DNA of 64,000 bases from Verticillium longisporum (lineage: Eukaryota > Ascomycota > Sordariomycetes > Glomerellales > Plectosphaerellaceae), in NCBI GenBank assembly GCA_019188255.1, contig JAETXT010000010.1, positions 2,418,001 through 2,482,000 of the forward strand, read 5' to 3'. Positions 1 through 10,903 of the stretch are shown here, in pieces. The notes under the pieces were generated by a model. That model saw only the letters and a program-made list of their open reading frames with translations. It did not search any database and was not told where the DNA came from. The stretch's first letter is position 1, and each line of letters begins with the position of its first letter. Position numbers and translations under genes: made by a program.

Positions 1-1142
1 ATTAATAGATTTTATATTATATTTAAGAACTAAAATAGAAATCTAATATAGATTATCTTTAAAGGGTACTATCGTTATATATATATCTTTATAATATAGA
101 TTTATTTAATTATTTCCTTTAATATATAAATAACCTATTTTATCTAAAATAGGTAGATTAATTATATTAATATTTAATTAAAGTATATAGAAGTAGTCTT
201 TTAATATTATATCTTTAAAGGTATCTTTTAAATATATAATAACGTTACCTAGGCCCTCTAGGGATATAGAACTAGCTTTTCCCTAGGAAGCCTTTAAATT
301 ATTATAGTTTTAGAAATAATTAAAAAATAATTTATTTAAAATTATATAAATCGTAATAGTAATATCTATAATAAAACTAAGATTAATACTAGAATTTTCT
401 ACTTTATTAAATAGATTATTTATATATAATATATTAATATAATTATAATATAATATATTAAAGGCTATATCTATTTTAGGATTTTTATCTATTTAATTTC
501 CGATTTAAATTTCATCGAATATTATTAAATCTTCGTTATCTTCTTCTTCTTCTATAATTATATCCTCTTTAGTAGAAGGTTTTTTATAGTTTTCTTTATA
601 CCTTAAGACTATTAAAGCTATTTATTTATTTTCCCTTTTATCCTTAGGATTTATATTATCCTTAGGGTTTTTATATTCCTAGAAGAGCTAGAATTAGCTA
701 TAGAAGCTATTTCTTAATTTTTCTAGGATAAGGGACGTTTTAAAGGGTATAGGAAAAAGTAGTCTTCTTCTCTATAATTTTTTATCTTATAATATTTATA
801 AAATATACTTTTAATCTTTTCTAGGGTTTTTAATTATTCTTAAGAGCTTTTTAATTCTTTAAAGAATTAAAATTTTCCTTTTATTTTTCTAAGATTTATT
901 AGAATCTAGAAAGGAAGATATAATTTTTTTAATAAATAATTAAAAAGATCTTAATAAAGAGCTTATATTATATAGGTTATAGTATTCTCGTTTCTATCTT
1001 ATATTTTATATAAGACCTAGGCTTTTATTATTTATTCTAGAAAGTCTAATTTTCTATTCTTTAATTCCTCTAATAATTCTATAATTTTATAAAAGAAGTT
1101 TTCTATAGAATTAAAATTAAAGGGATCTAGAGCGAAAAACGA
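1..1142. repeat. AT-rich, RIP-like degenerate repeat block (left part)
   Basis: Extremely AT-rich DNA dominated by TA dinucleotides and stop codons on both strands, with no usable open frame. This is the expected end state of repeats mutated C-to-T on both strands by RIP in filamentous ascomycetes. No terminal repeat or protein relic could be assigned to a family by eye. It continues on the other side of the transposon at 1145-3004, so both parts were one block before that insertion. Confidence 0.75.
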
Positions 1143-1144
1143 TA

Positions 1145-1190
1145 ACGTAATCCACAAGCGAGTGGTTCACCCAAGCGAGTGGTTCACTTC
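1145..1190 (+). repeat. Left terminal inverted repeat of the Fot1-like element
   Basis: Begins ACGTAATCCACAAGCG directly after the TA duplication and pairs with 2959-3004 with one mismatch. It contains two tandem copies of a 17-bp unit with core AAGCGAGTGGTTCAC, a likely double transposase-binding site. Confidence 0.92.
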
Positions 1191-1242
1191 GCCCGGGCCC
1201 ACGACCTACACCTGAATTCTACAGATTCCACCTCCGCCCGCG

Positions 1243-2897
1243 ATGGAGACTCTTTCAAAAGAAGGTCAATTATTCCTTGCTATCCAAGCTATGGACAATG
1301 ACCCGAACCTAAGCGCCCGGAGTGCTGCGAGGATCTACACCGTCCCCTTAACGACGCTCCTCCGACGCCAGAAGGGCAAACCCTCCCGACGCGAAAGCCC
1401 GCCCAATTCTGCCAAATTAACAGTACTAGAAGAGAAAACTATTGTCGAATATATCCTTGACCTAGATGCGCGATCTTACCCTCCCCGGTTGGGTGAGGTC
1501 GGAGATATGGCGAATCGCCTGCTTGCCGACCGTGACGCGCCACGCGTCGGGAAGAACTGGGCCGCAAACTTCGTCAAACGGCAACCAGAGCTCCGGACGC
1601 GTTTCTTTCGCAAGTACGACTACAAGAGGGCCCAATGCGAAGATCCGGACGCGATAAACGCGTGGTTCCGCCTCGTGCATAACATGATCGCCAAGTACGG
1701 CATCCAAGAGGCTGACATGTACAACTTTGACGAGACCGGCTTCCAGATGGGCGTTATCGCCAACGGAATGGTCGTGACCAGTTCGGAAAGACGGTCCAAT
1801 GTGAAGATGAGGCAGCCAGGCAACCGGGAATGGGTTACGGTGATCCAGGGCGTTGGCGCGTTGGGTTTCTCCGTCCCGCCGTTCATCGTGGTTTCGGGCA
1901 AGTACCACCTCTCGAGCTGGTACCAGGACGACGCGATTTCTCGCGACTGGAGAATCGCAACATCTCCAAACGGCTGGACGACGAATGATATTGGTCTGGA
2001 ATGGATTCGGCATTTTGACAGGCATACAAAGTCCCGTACTTCGGGCGGTTATCGCCTACTGATCCTGGATGGCCACGAAAGTCACCACTCGGTCGACTTC
2101 GAACTCTACTGCAAGGAGAACAACATCATCACACTCTGTATGCCTCCTCATTCGTCACATCTACTCCAGCCTCTCGATGTTGGGTGTTTTGGCCCACTAA
2201 AGAAAGCATACGGTCGGCAAATCGAGGATAGGATGAGGGCGGGTACAACGCACATCAGCAAAGAAGACTTCTTCCCGGCGTTTTCGGCTGCATTTCAGCA
2301 AGCAATGACAGAAAAAACATCCAGGGAGGCTTTCGAGGAGCGGGGCTTGTCCCCCATAACCCGGAAACAGTCCTGTCAAAGCTGGATGTGAGGTTGAGGA
2401 CGACGACGCCTCCGGGGACGTCCCACGGGGAGCGTGATTCTTGGGTCTCTAAGACGCCCACTAACCTGCTCGAGGCAGGTTCCCAGACTGACTTCATCAA
2501 AGGGCGAATCTCACGCCACCAGGGAAGCTCCCCAACGTCAATTTTAGATGCTGTTGACTATCTTGCGAAGGGGACGCGGGGTGTTATGCACCAGATCGCT
2601 CTTTTGAAGTCAGAGGTTATGATCCTTCGAGAGGAAAATGCTACACTAAGCCGACGCCGGAGGGCCAAAAAGCTACGTCTCCGGGAAGGAGGAAGCATGG
2701 CTGTAGGCGAGGGACAGGACAAGATTGCTCAGAAGGAAGTAGATATCCAGATAAAAGAGGAAACGCTGCAGAACCCGGGTCCCGCGTCGTGGTCCCAGCC
2801 GAAGAAACGATGCTGTAGCGTATGCGGGAAGACCGGCCACAACGCGAGAACTTGTCAGGTAGCTATCTCATCGTCTGCAAAAGACGAGGAGGAGTGA
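1243..2897 (+). pseudogene. Fot1/pogo-like transposase, split by a frameshift
   Basis: Cut-and-paste DDE transposase. The first frame (1243-2391) has an N-terminal psq-type helix-turn-helix (about residues 20-50), a CENP-B-type DNA-binding helix-turn-helix (about 75-120), and catalytic-core acidic residues in FDETGF, LDGH and LLQPLDVG. The second frame (2388-2897) carries the C-terminal region: a coiled segment rich in Glu, Arg and Lys and a CCHC zinc knuckle (CSVCGKTGHNARTC). Conserved sequence leaves the first frame between 2331 and 2337 and continues in the second as GLVPHNPETVLSKLDVRL, so one base has been lost there. Together the frames would give about 550 residues, the normal size of the family. 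The catalytic core itself is complete. Confidence is high for the family and good for the frameshift. Confidence 0.88.
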
Positions 2898-2958
2898 TTT
2901 TAATTGATTTACGGCGTTTGGGTTGAGGTTTTCCTCGGAATGTTTGTCGGGTCGGGGT

Positions 2959-3004
2959 GAAGTGAACCACTCGCATGGGTGAACCACTCGCTTGTGGATT
3001 ACGT
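2959..3004 (-). repeat. Right terminal inverted repeat of the Fot1-like element
   Basis: Reverse complement of the left terminus except for one base. It also carries the doubled AAGCGAGTGGTTCAC-type unit, with one copy altered (ATGCGAG), and ends immediately before TA. Confidence 0.92.
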
Positions 3005-3006
3005 TA

Positions 3007-5285
3007 TTAAAACGTCGAAATTAGCTTAAAAACCTTTTAATTTATATAGCTCTTATAATTTTTTCTAGATTTCTAAGGGATCTAATAAACTATTAACCTA
3101 AATAAATAGGCTTATATTTAAGGTATTTAATATATTCTTTATAGCTTTAAAGGCCTCTATATATTTTTCTTTAATTAAATTAATAAGAAGAGGTTTAATA
3201 ACTTCTTTTAGTTTAATTCTTTAAAATAGGAAAAAAGATTTAATTTATATAATCTAAATCTTATATTTATTATTAACTTTAAGCTTCTAAAAGGATAACT
3301 TAAAGGTATTTTTATTTATAATTAAAAAGTATTAGAGAGGTATTATAATATAATAAATATAATAAAATATAATATATTAATAAGAATTATTTAAGAATAA
3401 GAAGAAGTATTAAGATAAAAAGTATATTAATAGAAAGAAGATCTTCTAATAATTCTTATATTTAAAGGGGAACTTTATAGATAAAGGGATAATAGTATAA
3501 GAGGCTATTAAAGTATAGGTATAAGTATAATTAAAAGTTAAATTAACAATTACGATTACTTAACGAGGAGAGGAGCTATCGATATAAAAAGTATATTAGA
3601 AGATAGAGAATCTTCTAAATATTAAAGATAAATTAATAAAAGTTAAAATAATTTAATATATAGTAATTAAGAAGAAGTTAAAGTTATTAAATAATTAAAG
3701 AATTACTATCTCGATCGTTTATAGTTCGATTTCGAAATAGATTAGAAATCTAAGCTTATAACCTAATAATATATATCATAATCGATATAAGAGGTATTAA
3801 ATAACGATTAAGGATATAACTTAATTATAGAATAAAGAGATAATAATAAATAAAAGGAAGGGAGAGATAAAAGTAACTATATCTTTAGAAGGAGACGTTA
3901 GATCGAAAAATAGATTAAAGGTTTTTATAGCCTTTAATAAGAGCTATAAAATAGTATATTTTTTATTTAGATCGAAAATAGGAAGGTAGAGGGGTAATTA
4001 AGAAGAAGGTTATAATTAATTAAGAGAAATACTTAACTTAATCCTAATAGGAGTAAGGCGTATCTTAGAAAGTATCCGTTCTTAATAATTAAGAATATAT
4101 AAATTAGATAGGAATTACTATATAAAGGGGATTTATAAGTATAATTAGAATTAGATAATTATTAAGATCTAAAAACCTAAAAAATAAATCTAAGGGGTAC
4201 CCTCTATATATAATAGATTAACCCTTAATAGCTATATATAGATAAGGCGCTTAGATTACCTCTAGACCTATAGGGGAAGTAGAGTTAGATTTAAATTCTA
4301 GTTAATAAGGTATAAGAGAACTTAAATGCTTATTATTATAGAATAGCTCTATAGAATAGTATAAAAATTATACTATTCTATAGCTACGATCTTTCTCTAT
4401 TTTATAATATATATATTACTATAGTTTAGCTTTTATTTAAGCTATTAGAGTAGTTATAAGACTCTAACCCTTATAACTCCTATATTAACTATTAGCCTTA
4501 TAAATAATATTAGCTATAATATTATATTAATTATAGACCTTTATTATAATATATTTCTTAAATAATATAAGATATTAATTATAAATATTATTAAAGATTA
4601 TATAAATAAATATAAGTAAATTAATACTATAGATCTCTAAGAAGTAGTATTAGAGGGTTTAAATATAAGCTAAATAAATATAAAGGGTTAGAAAATTATT
4701 AATTTTAATTTTATAGAATTTATAAATAAGATCTATAATAGTATTTAATAAGACTCTAGGAATTATATAATAGATTATATCTTATAATTTATAAAGGTCT
4801 CGATCTTTTATATTTTAACCTCCGCCCTTAAAATAATTAAGGAGGCTAGGATTAATAATAGCGGAAAGAGTACTTATTATTATTACCCTCTTCTTATACT
4901 ATACCTTTAGGGCGTTAAGGTTAATAAAGGGTAGGATTATCGAATAAAGAAATTAAAGATAGTAGTCTCGTTTAAGTAAATTAATAACGTTAAATTACTA
5001 GGAGTAGAGGTTCGATTCGCTAATTAAGCGTTCGATATAGGTAAAGAGCTAAGGATAAGCTATCGTAGCTTAATATCGTTAAGTAATTTAATAGGAATAA
5101 CGTTTATTATAAAGGAGTAAATCTTATTTAAAATAGATAATAATAATACTATTAAATAGAGGAAATAAAGCTATTAATAATAATATAAAAAATCGTAATA
5201 TTAACGATACTACGTAGTATATAAAAGAGCATATAACCTATTAGAGGTCTAAGAAGGAAAGGTATTATATTAGGAAGCTATTCTC
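3007..5285. repeat. AT-rich, RIP-like degenerate repeat block (right part)
   Basis: Continuation of the TA-rich, stop-saturated block. Short runs read like eroded coding sequence in one frame or another, but too little survives to name an element. Composition returns to normal abruptly at about 5285, which marks the border between the repeat island and gene-bearing DNA. Confidence 0.75.
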
Positions 5286-6530
5286 TAGGGCAAGAGGGTG
5301 CCTAGAACTAAGCTATAGGAGGTGCCAGGGCATAGGCCACCTGGCATCAGGTAATTACTGGAAGCCCCAGGCGAATACCACCAATACATACTACCAAAAA
5401 AAAAGAAAAGAAAACAATGCTTATGACTAGGGGAAAAGGCTATGTTTCTGCTTCAAGACCGCCCAACATGAGCGACATCAAGCATGCCATGCATAAAGCA
5501 AAGGCCTCCCCCATGGAAGGATGTTGAGTGGGAAGCGGACATCTGTAGATTCCGAGTCGCATCAATTGCTGCTTCCGTGTTCCGAGGTTGTTAAAAGGAC
5601 TCAACGCCGAGCAATCGTGACTCTGTCAGTCCTAATTCTATCAAATAGACAGAAATACCAAGGAGCATGAGAGCTTGAGGCGGCAGTGCCCGTGTGCCGC
5701 AAGCTTTCGGCGAGGTTGAATAGCATGACTCGCAGGTGGACCGACTCGGGCTGGAATCCTAGGCTCAAAAGGGCCCCGAAAGTGGATTGCCATGTGCTCA
5801 ACGTGGATTTCGATTCTGGATTCTTTGAGGTCTCTGGGCCCTTTGCTCCACGTGATGAGAGCTACACTCCAGGACGCCTGCATGGGCATCGCCCAAATGA
5901 CAGCCGATGACGCTCGTGACTTATTTTGGTACGTACTACGTAACTGAGGAATGCGTGGCGGGCGAGCAGGAACAACAGGAACAACCAATGACATCACGAA
6001 GCAGTAGCAGCCTCCCACTCATCGCTCTCCCGAGATTTGCGTCACTCTGAGCGGTGACGCCAGGCAAAATCCAATGTGAGGGGCAAGAGTGGCTGAGATG
6101 CCAAGGAAATAGTCACAGCGCCAGCACCAATTGACACCAGGAGCAGGCAGTGACACAGTGACAGGGGGTTTCCGTTGGACAGGCAAGAAGCAACACAGGG
6201 AGAAGGCGCGGGAGGACCGTTCACTCCCAGATTCGCATCAGCCCCGCGCCTGGCCAACGAAGAGGGAAGGAGGGCTGGATCTCGATCTGGGTTTCGGCAG
6301 GACAAGGGCGTTCCCCCTTCTGCTCCCCAGTCCGTTCTCGTAACCCTACCGTAGTCCACAGCAATCTGCTTCATCCATCTTGCGGCGCATCTCTAGCTTG
6401 TAGCCCGCTCACCACACGCGTTTCGCCACCGCGTACCTACCTCTTTCGAGCCTCACACAAACCTTCACCACCCCCTTCACCTTGTAACCACAGTGCTCGC
6501 ACATCGTCTAGCCCTGCACCATGCCACGAC
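5286..6530. other. Intergenic region upstream of the histidine kinase
   Basis: Normal GC content. The only open frames are short, overlap each other on both strands and resemble no known protein. The last 150 bases are pyrimidine-rich with many short C/T runs, as in fungal promoters and 5' leaders. Confidence 0.6.
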
Positions 6531-6550
6531 ATGGCCGAAGCTCCCCCTGA
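6521..6550 (+). promoter_or_regulatory. Short upstream ORF overlapping the kinase start
   Basis: An ATG ten bases before the kinase ATG opens a nine-codon frame that ends at TGA 6548-6550, inside the kinase coding region in another frame. If the 5' leader includes it, scanning ribosomes would have to bypass this ATG to reach the kinase start. No other evidence of function. Confidence 0.4.
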
Positions 6551-9500
6551 TGAGCCACCTTACCCGGCTCCCGAACATGAGCATCTCACCCCAGATGAGC
6601 AGGATAGCGCCCAGCGAGGACACGCATCTGAGGATCCTCTCAAGCTGGACGATGACCGTGCTGCCTCCCTTCTCGAGCTGCAGACCCTCACTATCACCGA
6701 GGTCCTCGACCAGGATTCACGACCCACCTTTGTCATTGATCTTGACCCAGATGAGGGCATCACAATAGGCGCAAAGCGCATCTGGCCAGTCTTCTGCAAT
6801 TCGGCTCTCCGCACACATGAGCTACTTCTCGATGCTGTGTTGGGATGTGCGCCTCAAGATGCCGAAACTCCTCATGCCGTCGCCAATGACACTGCAGTAG
6901 ACACGACGTACGAGGACTTCAGCAGCTGGGCTACGGGCGTAACCAAGTTTGACAACTCCAAAGATGTCTTCCCGCTCTTCTTCACCTACCGCGACATGCT
7001 GTGGACAGGTTCCACCGTCCGCCAACGCTGGAGGCTCATCAGCGGCAACTTGATCACGGCCACCAGCTCACGGCCTGCGACCCCCTCCTTGTCCAAGGAG
7101 ACATCAGACCAAGGTCATGTCGACCCGCAAGCCACAGTCGCGCAGACAGACGCCAGCGTCTCAACGGCAGGAACAACGCTCTTCTCCTCCACCAAGCAGC
7201 ATGCTCTCTCATCGCAGACCTCGAACCTCAACAAGACGGCCGGAACAAGCTCTGATGAGACGGGCACCACCTCGACAAGTGCACGCCTCCATCTCGCGAC
7301 ACCGGAAAAGGCCGTTGCAGACTGGACTGTACCGAACCCCAAAGGCATCCTCTCGGCTCACATCGCCTACGCTCGCACCGTGGCCTGGGAAAATACCCCT
7401 CTAGGTCCTCTCAACCAGTGGTCGCGCGAGTTTCGCCAGACTGTCAACCTGGTCATGGGAAATCCCTTCCCCGCAGCCCTCTTTTGGGGCAGTGACCTTA
7501 CCATGCTCTACAACGAGGCATATGCTGCCGAAGTCGCTGGTAACAAGCATCCCTCTCTCATGGGCACGGGGTTTTCGGGACCTTTTTCAGAGTTATGGGA
7601 TGGCGTGAGCGGCATCTTTGCCGAGTGCGCGCGGACAGGTGTCAGTATTCGCAAGGAGGACGACTATCTGCCTATTGAACGGCACGGCTTCCTCGAGGAG
7701 ACTTTTTATTCCTGGTCTTGGACACCGCTATATGGAGGCACGAGCCGGATACTTGGCTTCTACAATGCGCCTTTTGAAACGACACAGTCAGTCTTGCACC
7801 AGCGCCGAACCAAGACGATCAACAAGGTTGGCGAAAATGTGGCCCGGGCCAAGTCCATCAAGCAATTCTGGAAACTTCTCATGGAGAGTTTTGAAGACAA
7901 TCACTTCGATATCCCTTTCGCTTTGCTTTACTCCGTTGTCGATGCCGAGGACGACAACGAGTCATCCGTGTCCTCAGGCAGCACAATGTCTCTCAAGTCA
8001 TGCCATTTCGAGGGATCCCTCGGAATTCCAGAGGGCCACAGAGCTGCACCCAAACAGCTTGACCTTAAGCGTAGCCGCGACGGGTTCATCCCCGCGTTCC
8101 GGGAATCCATGCGAACAAGAGAGCCGACGTTGCTTCACACAAGGGACGGAACCCTGCCAGAGGAATTACTCGAAGGCATCGACTGGCGCGGATTTGGTGA
8201 CCCATGCAAACAAGCTATCATCTTCCCCGTCCGCCCGACCAACGGGGAGAACGTTCTCGCCTTTCTGATGCTTGGCATCAGCCCTCGTCGCTTCTATGAC
8301 GATGGCTACAAGTCATTCACATCCATGCTGAACCGACAAATGTCAACCTCGCTGGCATCTTTCATGCTCTACGAGGACGAAGTGAAGAAGAGCCGCGATC
8401 TCGCGGAGGCAGCTGCTTTGGAGCAGGAAAACCTGACTCAACAGCTTCTCCTGCAGACAAGCCGTATGCGCCGCATGACAGAGCTGTCGCCCCTGGGCAT
8501 GTATCTAGTCAGCCCAGATGGTGTTCTTCGAGAGGGCAACGACCGCTATTTTGAGATGACGGGCCATCCGAGAGACGTCATGTACGAGATGTCGTTCATG
8601 GAGCAGATTGAAGACGGTAGCAAGAAGACCATGATGGAGGGCTGGGAGCGACTGGTAAGAGATCACCAAGCGTGGACAGGTGAGTTGCAGCTGAAGAAGT
8701 TGCGCGTGCAACCTGTCGATCTGCACGGCGAGAGCATCGACTATTGGGTCATGGCAACTGCGCAGCCTGAGTTTGCACCAGACGGTTCGGTGCGGTCTGT
8801 CATGGGCTCTATCACAGACATTTCTCATCTTAAATGGGCGCAGGGTTTGCAGAACCGAAGGCTCCAAGAGGCCGAAGAAACGCGCCGGCAGCAGAACGAG
8901 TTCATCGACATCACATCGCACGAGATGCGAAACCCTCTTTCAGCAATTCTCCAATGTGCAGACGACATCTTATCTACGCTTGGCCAGCACCATGCCCAGC
9001 AAAAGATGCCGTCAAGAGAAGATGTTGAGGCCTGTATGGACGCGGCACAGACTATCTCGCTGTGTGTTCAGCACCAAAAGTCCATTGTCGACGACATTCT
9101 TACCGTCTCTAAATTGGATTCGAATCTACTTGTTCTTACGCCCATAAGCGCTCAACCAGTGGAGGTTGTCAAGCGAGCAATCAAGATGTTCGATCCGGAA
9201 CTGCAGGCCAAGCAGATCGAGATGGTTTATGACATTCATCCGTCTTTCAAAGATGAGAACATTGAATGGATGATGCTTGATCCAAGCCGCGTACTGCAGA
9301 TTCTCATCAACCTCATCACCAACGCCATCAAGTTTACCGCCGGCGCAGCCAAACGAACCATCACTGTCTCGATCAATGTTTCGCGGGAATCGCCTCGCAC
9401 TGTCATCATTCCGGACTTTTGTTACATCCCACCTCGAACGCTCAACAGTCAAGTAGTCATGGGTGAAGAGTGGGGAAGTGGAGAAATCAGCTACCTTAAT

Positions 9501-10329
9501 TTCCGCGTCACTGATACTCACACCAGAGGAAATGAAGGTACTTTTCGAGCGCTTCTCGCAGGCCTCACCGCGTACCCACGCACAATATGGTGGCAGCGGC
9601 CTTGGTCTCTTCATCTCTCGTCAGCTAGCCGAGCTTCACGGTGGTCAGATCGGTGTTGCATCCAAGGCGGCATCTGGGAGCACGTTTGGCTTCTTCATCG
9701 CTGCTCGGCGCACCGATGCGCCGTCGCTGGCACCCGTTGCACAGTCTCTGCCGCAGGCTCGGGATTTGGGCAACAGCGCGAACTTCCCCTTTCAGATCGT
9801 CGTTCCTCAGCGCCAGGACCTTGCGTCGCATACTTCCGCTGCGTCCGATCTCGTCGCTGCCAAGACATTCCCAGTGCCGGATTTTGACCCTAAGAAACTC
9901 GACATACTCGTAGTGGAGGACAACCTCGTCAACCAGAATGTTCTTGTCAAGCAGCTCAAAAAGGTTGGCTCACGGGTTGCTGTTGCCAACGATGGCGTTG
10001 AAGCACTCGCGTTTCTACAGCAGACACACTGGCGCAAGGATGGCGGGACGAAGCTGTCGGTTATCTTGATGGATCTTGAGATGCCTAATATGGACGGACT
10101 AACGTGTGTCGGGGTCATTCGCAAGATGCAAAACGACGGGACCATTCGTGGACACGTACCTGTCATCGCCGTCACGGCCAACGTCCGAGACGAACAGGTG
10201 GCTGCAGCTCGACGGAGCGGCATGGACGACGTCGTATCGAAGCCGTTCCGGATCCCCGACCTCATGAAGAAAGTGGAGGCTCTTCTCGGGACGGTCGCAG
10301 GGGTTGATCTGAGCATCGCGGGGGCCTAG
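6531..10329 (+). CDS. Hybrid histidine kinase, reading frame interrupted in the ATP-binding domain
   Basis: Two-component phosphorelay sensor. In order: a low-complexity N-terminus; a PAS-like sensor (about residues 270-400); a GAF-like region (about 440-620); a PAS domain (about 650-770); HisKA with phospho-acceptor His797 in SHEMRNP; HATPase with N box LINLITNAIKFT (about 925); then, in another frame, the G2 region GGSGLGLFIS and a receiver domain with VVEDN, phospho-acceptor Asp in LMDLEMPNMDG and SKPF lysine. No intron is needed. Sequence leaves the first frame at VTDT (codon 9516-9518) and resumes as LTPEEMKVLFERF from 9517 in the +1 frame. The family has VTDTGRGL-TPEE here, so about 11 bases, including the GRG of the G1 box, are missing. 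The full protein would have been about 1270 residues. As written, the gene gives a truncated kinase lacking the end of HATPase and all of the receiver. It may be a recent pseudogene, a real truncation or an assembly error. Confidence 0.85.
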
Positions 10330-10903
10330 TTTGCGGGCAGGGATGTTCGGTTCATGAGGCGCGAAGACGAGGCAGCGTGCCTCTTGTTGATGATAGAGTA
10401 GAACTGGTCAGCCGTAGACCCGAAGGTGCGAGGGCTGGCCTCGAGGCACGGTCGTGACGACGGCATGGCGTTGGAGCAAAGCATTGGAATGTTTGAAGGC
10501 ATTGGAACCGCCTTCCTCGGCTGGTAGGACAGGATATCATGATGAGCTAGTTTTTGTCGTATTGTCATTCCCCGCCCCCTTTTCGTAATCACTATGCGTT
10601 GACTGACCTGGGCATGCTGGCAGTATTCTCTCTGCTTGTCTGTCTTGCCTTGCTTTGAAGCGAGCAGAGTGAGCAGCCAATATTCTATTGGGGCGGTACA
10701 AAAAACATGGATTCAGGGCAACGAAGATCGTGGGCTTTGTGGGTGGTGCTCCAGGCTTCCCCTCCAAGGATGCCTTCACTTCCGGCATATTCGCCGCAGT
10801 GCAGTAGCCATTGCTGACACGGGCTGGGACTCTGGCGGGCTGCTTACAACAAAAAAAGACCCAGCTTTCATCCAGTGCACGCATTCCATTCCTTTCCACC
10901 GCT
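10330..10903. other. Intergenic region between convergent genes
   Basis: Lies between the 3' ends of the histidine kinase and the rhodopsin-like gene and should hold both 3' UTRs and terminators. Short open frames here are antisense or unsupported; nothing else seen. Confidence 0.6.

Larger units (their letters stand above)
1145..3004 (+). mobile_element. Fot1/pogo-type DNA transposon (Tc1/mariner superfamily)
   Basis: A complete 1860-bp element. Both ends carry a 46-bp terminal inverted repeat with one mismatch (1145-1190 and 2959-3004), flanked directly by TA at 1143-1144 and 3005-3006, the target duplication of Tc1/mariner/pogo elements. Inside is one transposase gene in two frames. Its base composition is normal and it shows no RIP, although it sits within a heavily AT-mutated island. 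This suggests a late insertion, or a copy number too low to trigger RIP. Autonomy is doubtful because the transposase frame is broken. Confidence 0.92.

Noticed and set aside
4600..5200. Possible reverse transcriptase relic in the AT-rich block
   Set aside because: A few phrases look protein-like, but stop codons dominate and no ordered motifs could be read, so no element family is claimed.
5641..6018. 125-codon minus-strand frame upstream of the histidine kinase
   Set aside because: No family features and overlapped by frames on the other strand.
9452..9530. An intron at the kinase frame change (GTAGTC to CACCAG)
   Set aside because: It would remove conserved coding sequence on both sides (EEWGSGEISYL and LTPE) and still not restore the G1 box. 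Missing bases explain the data better.
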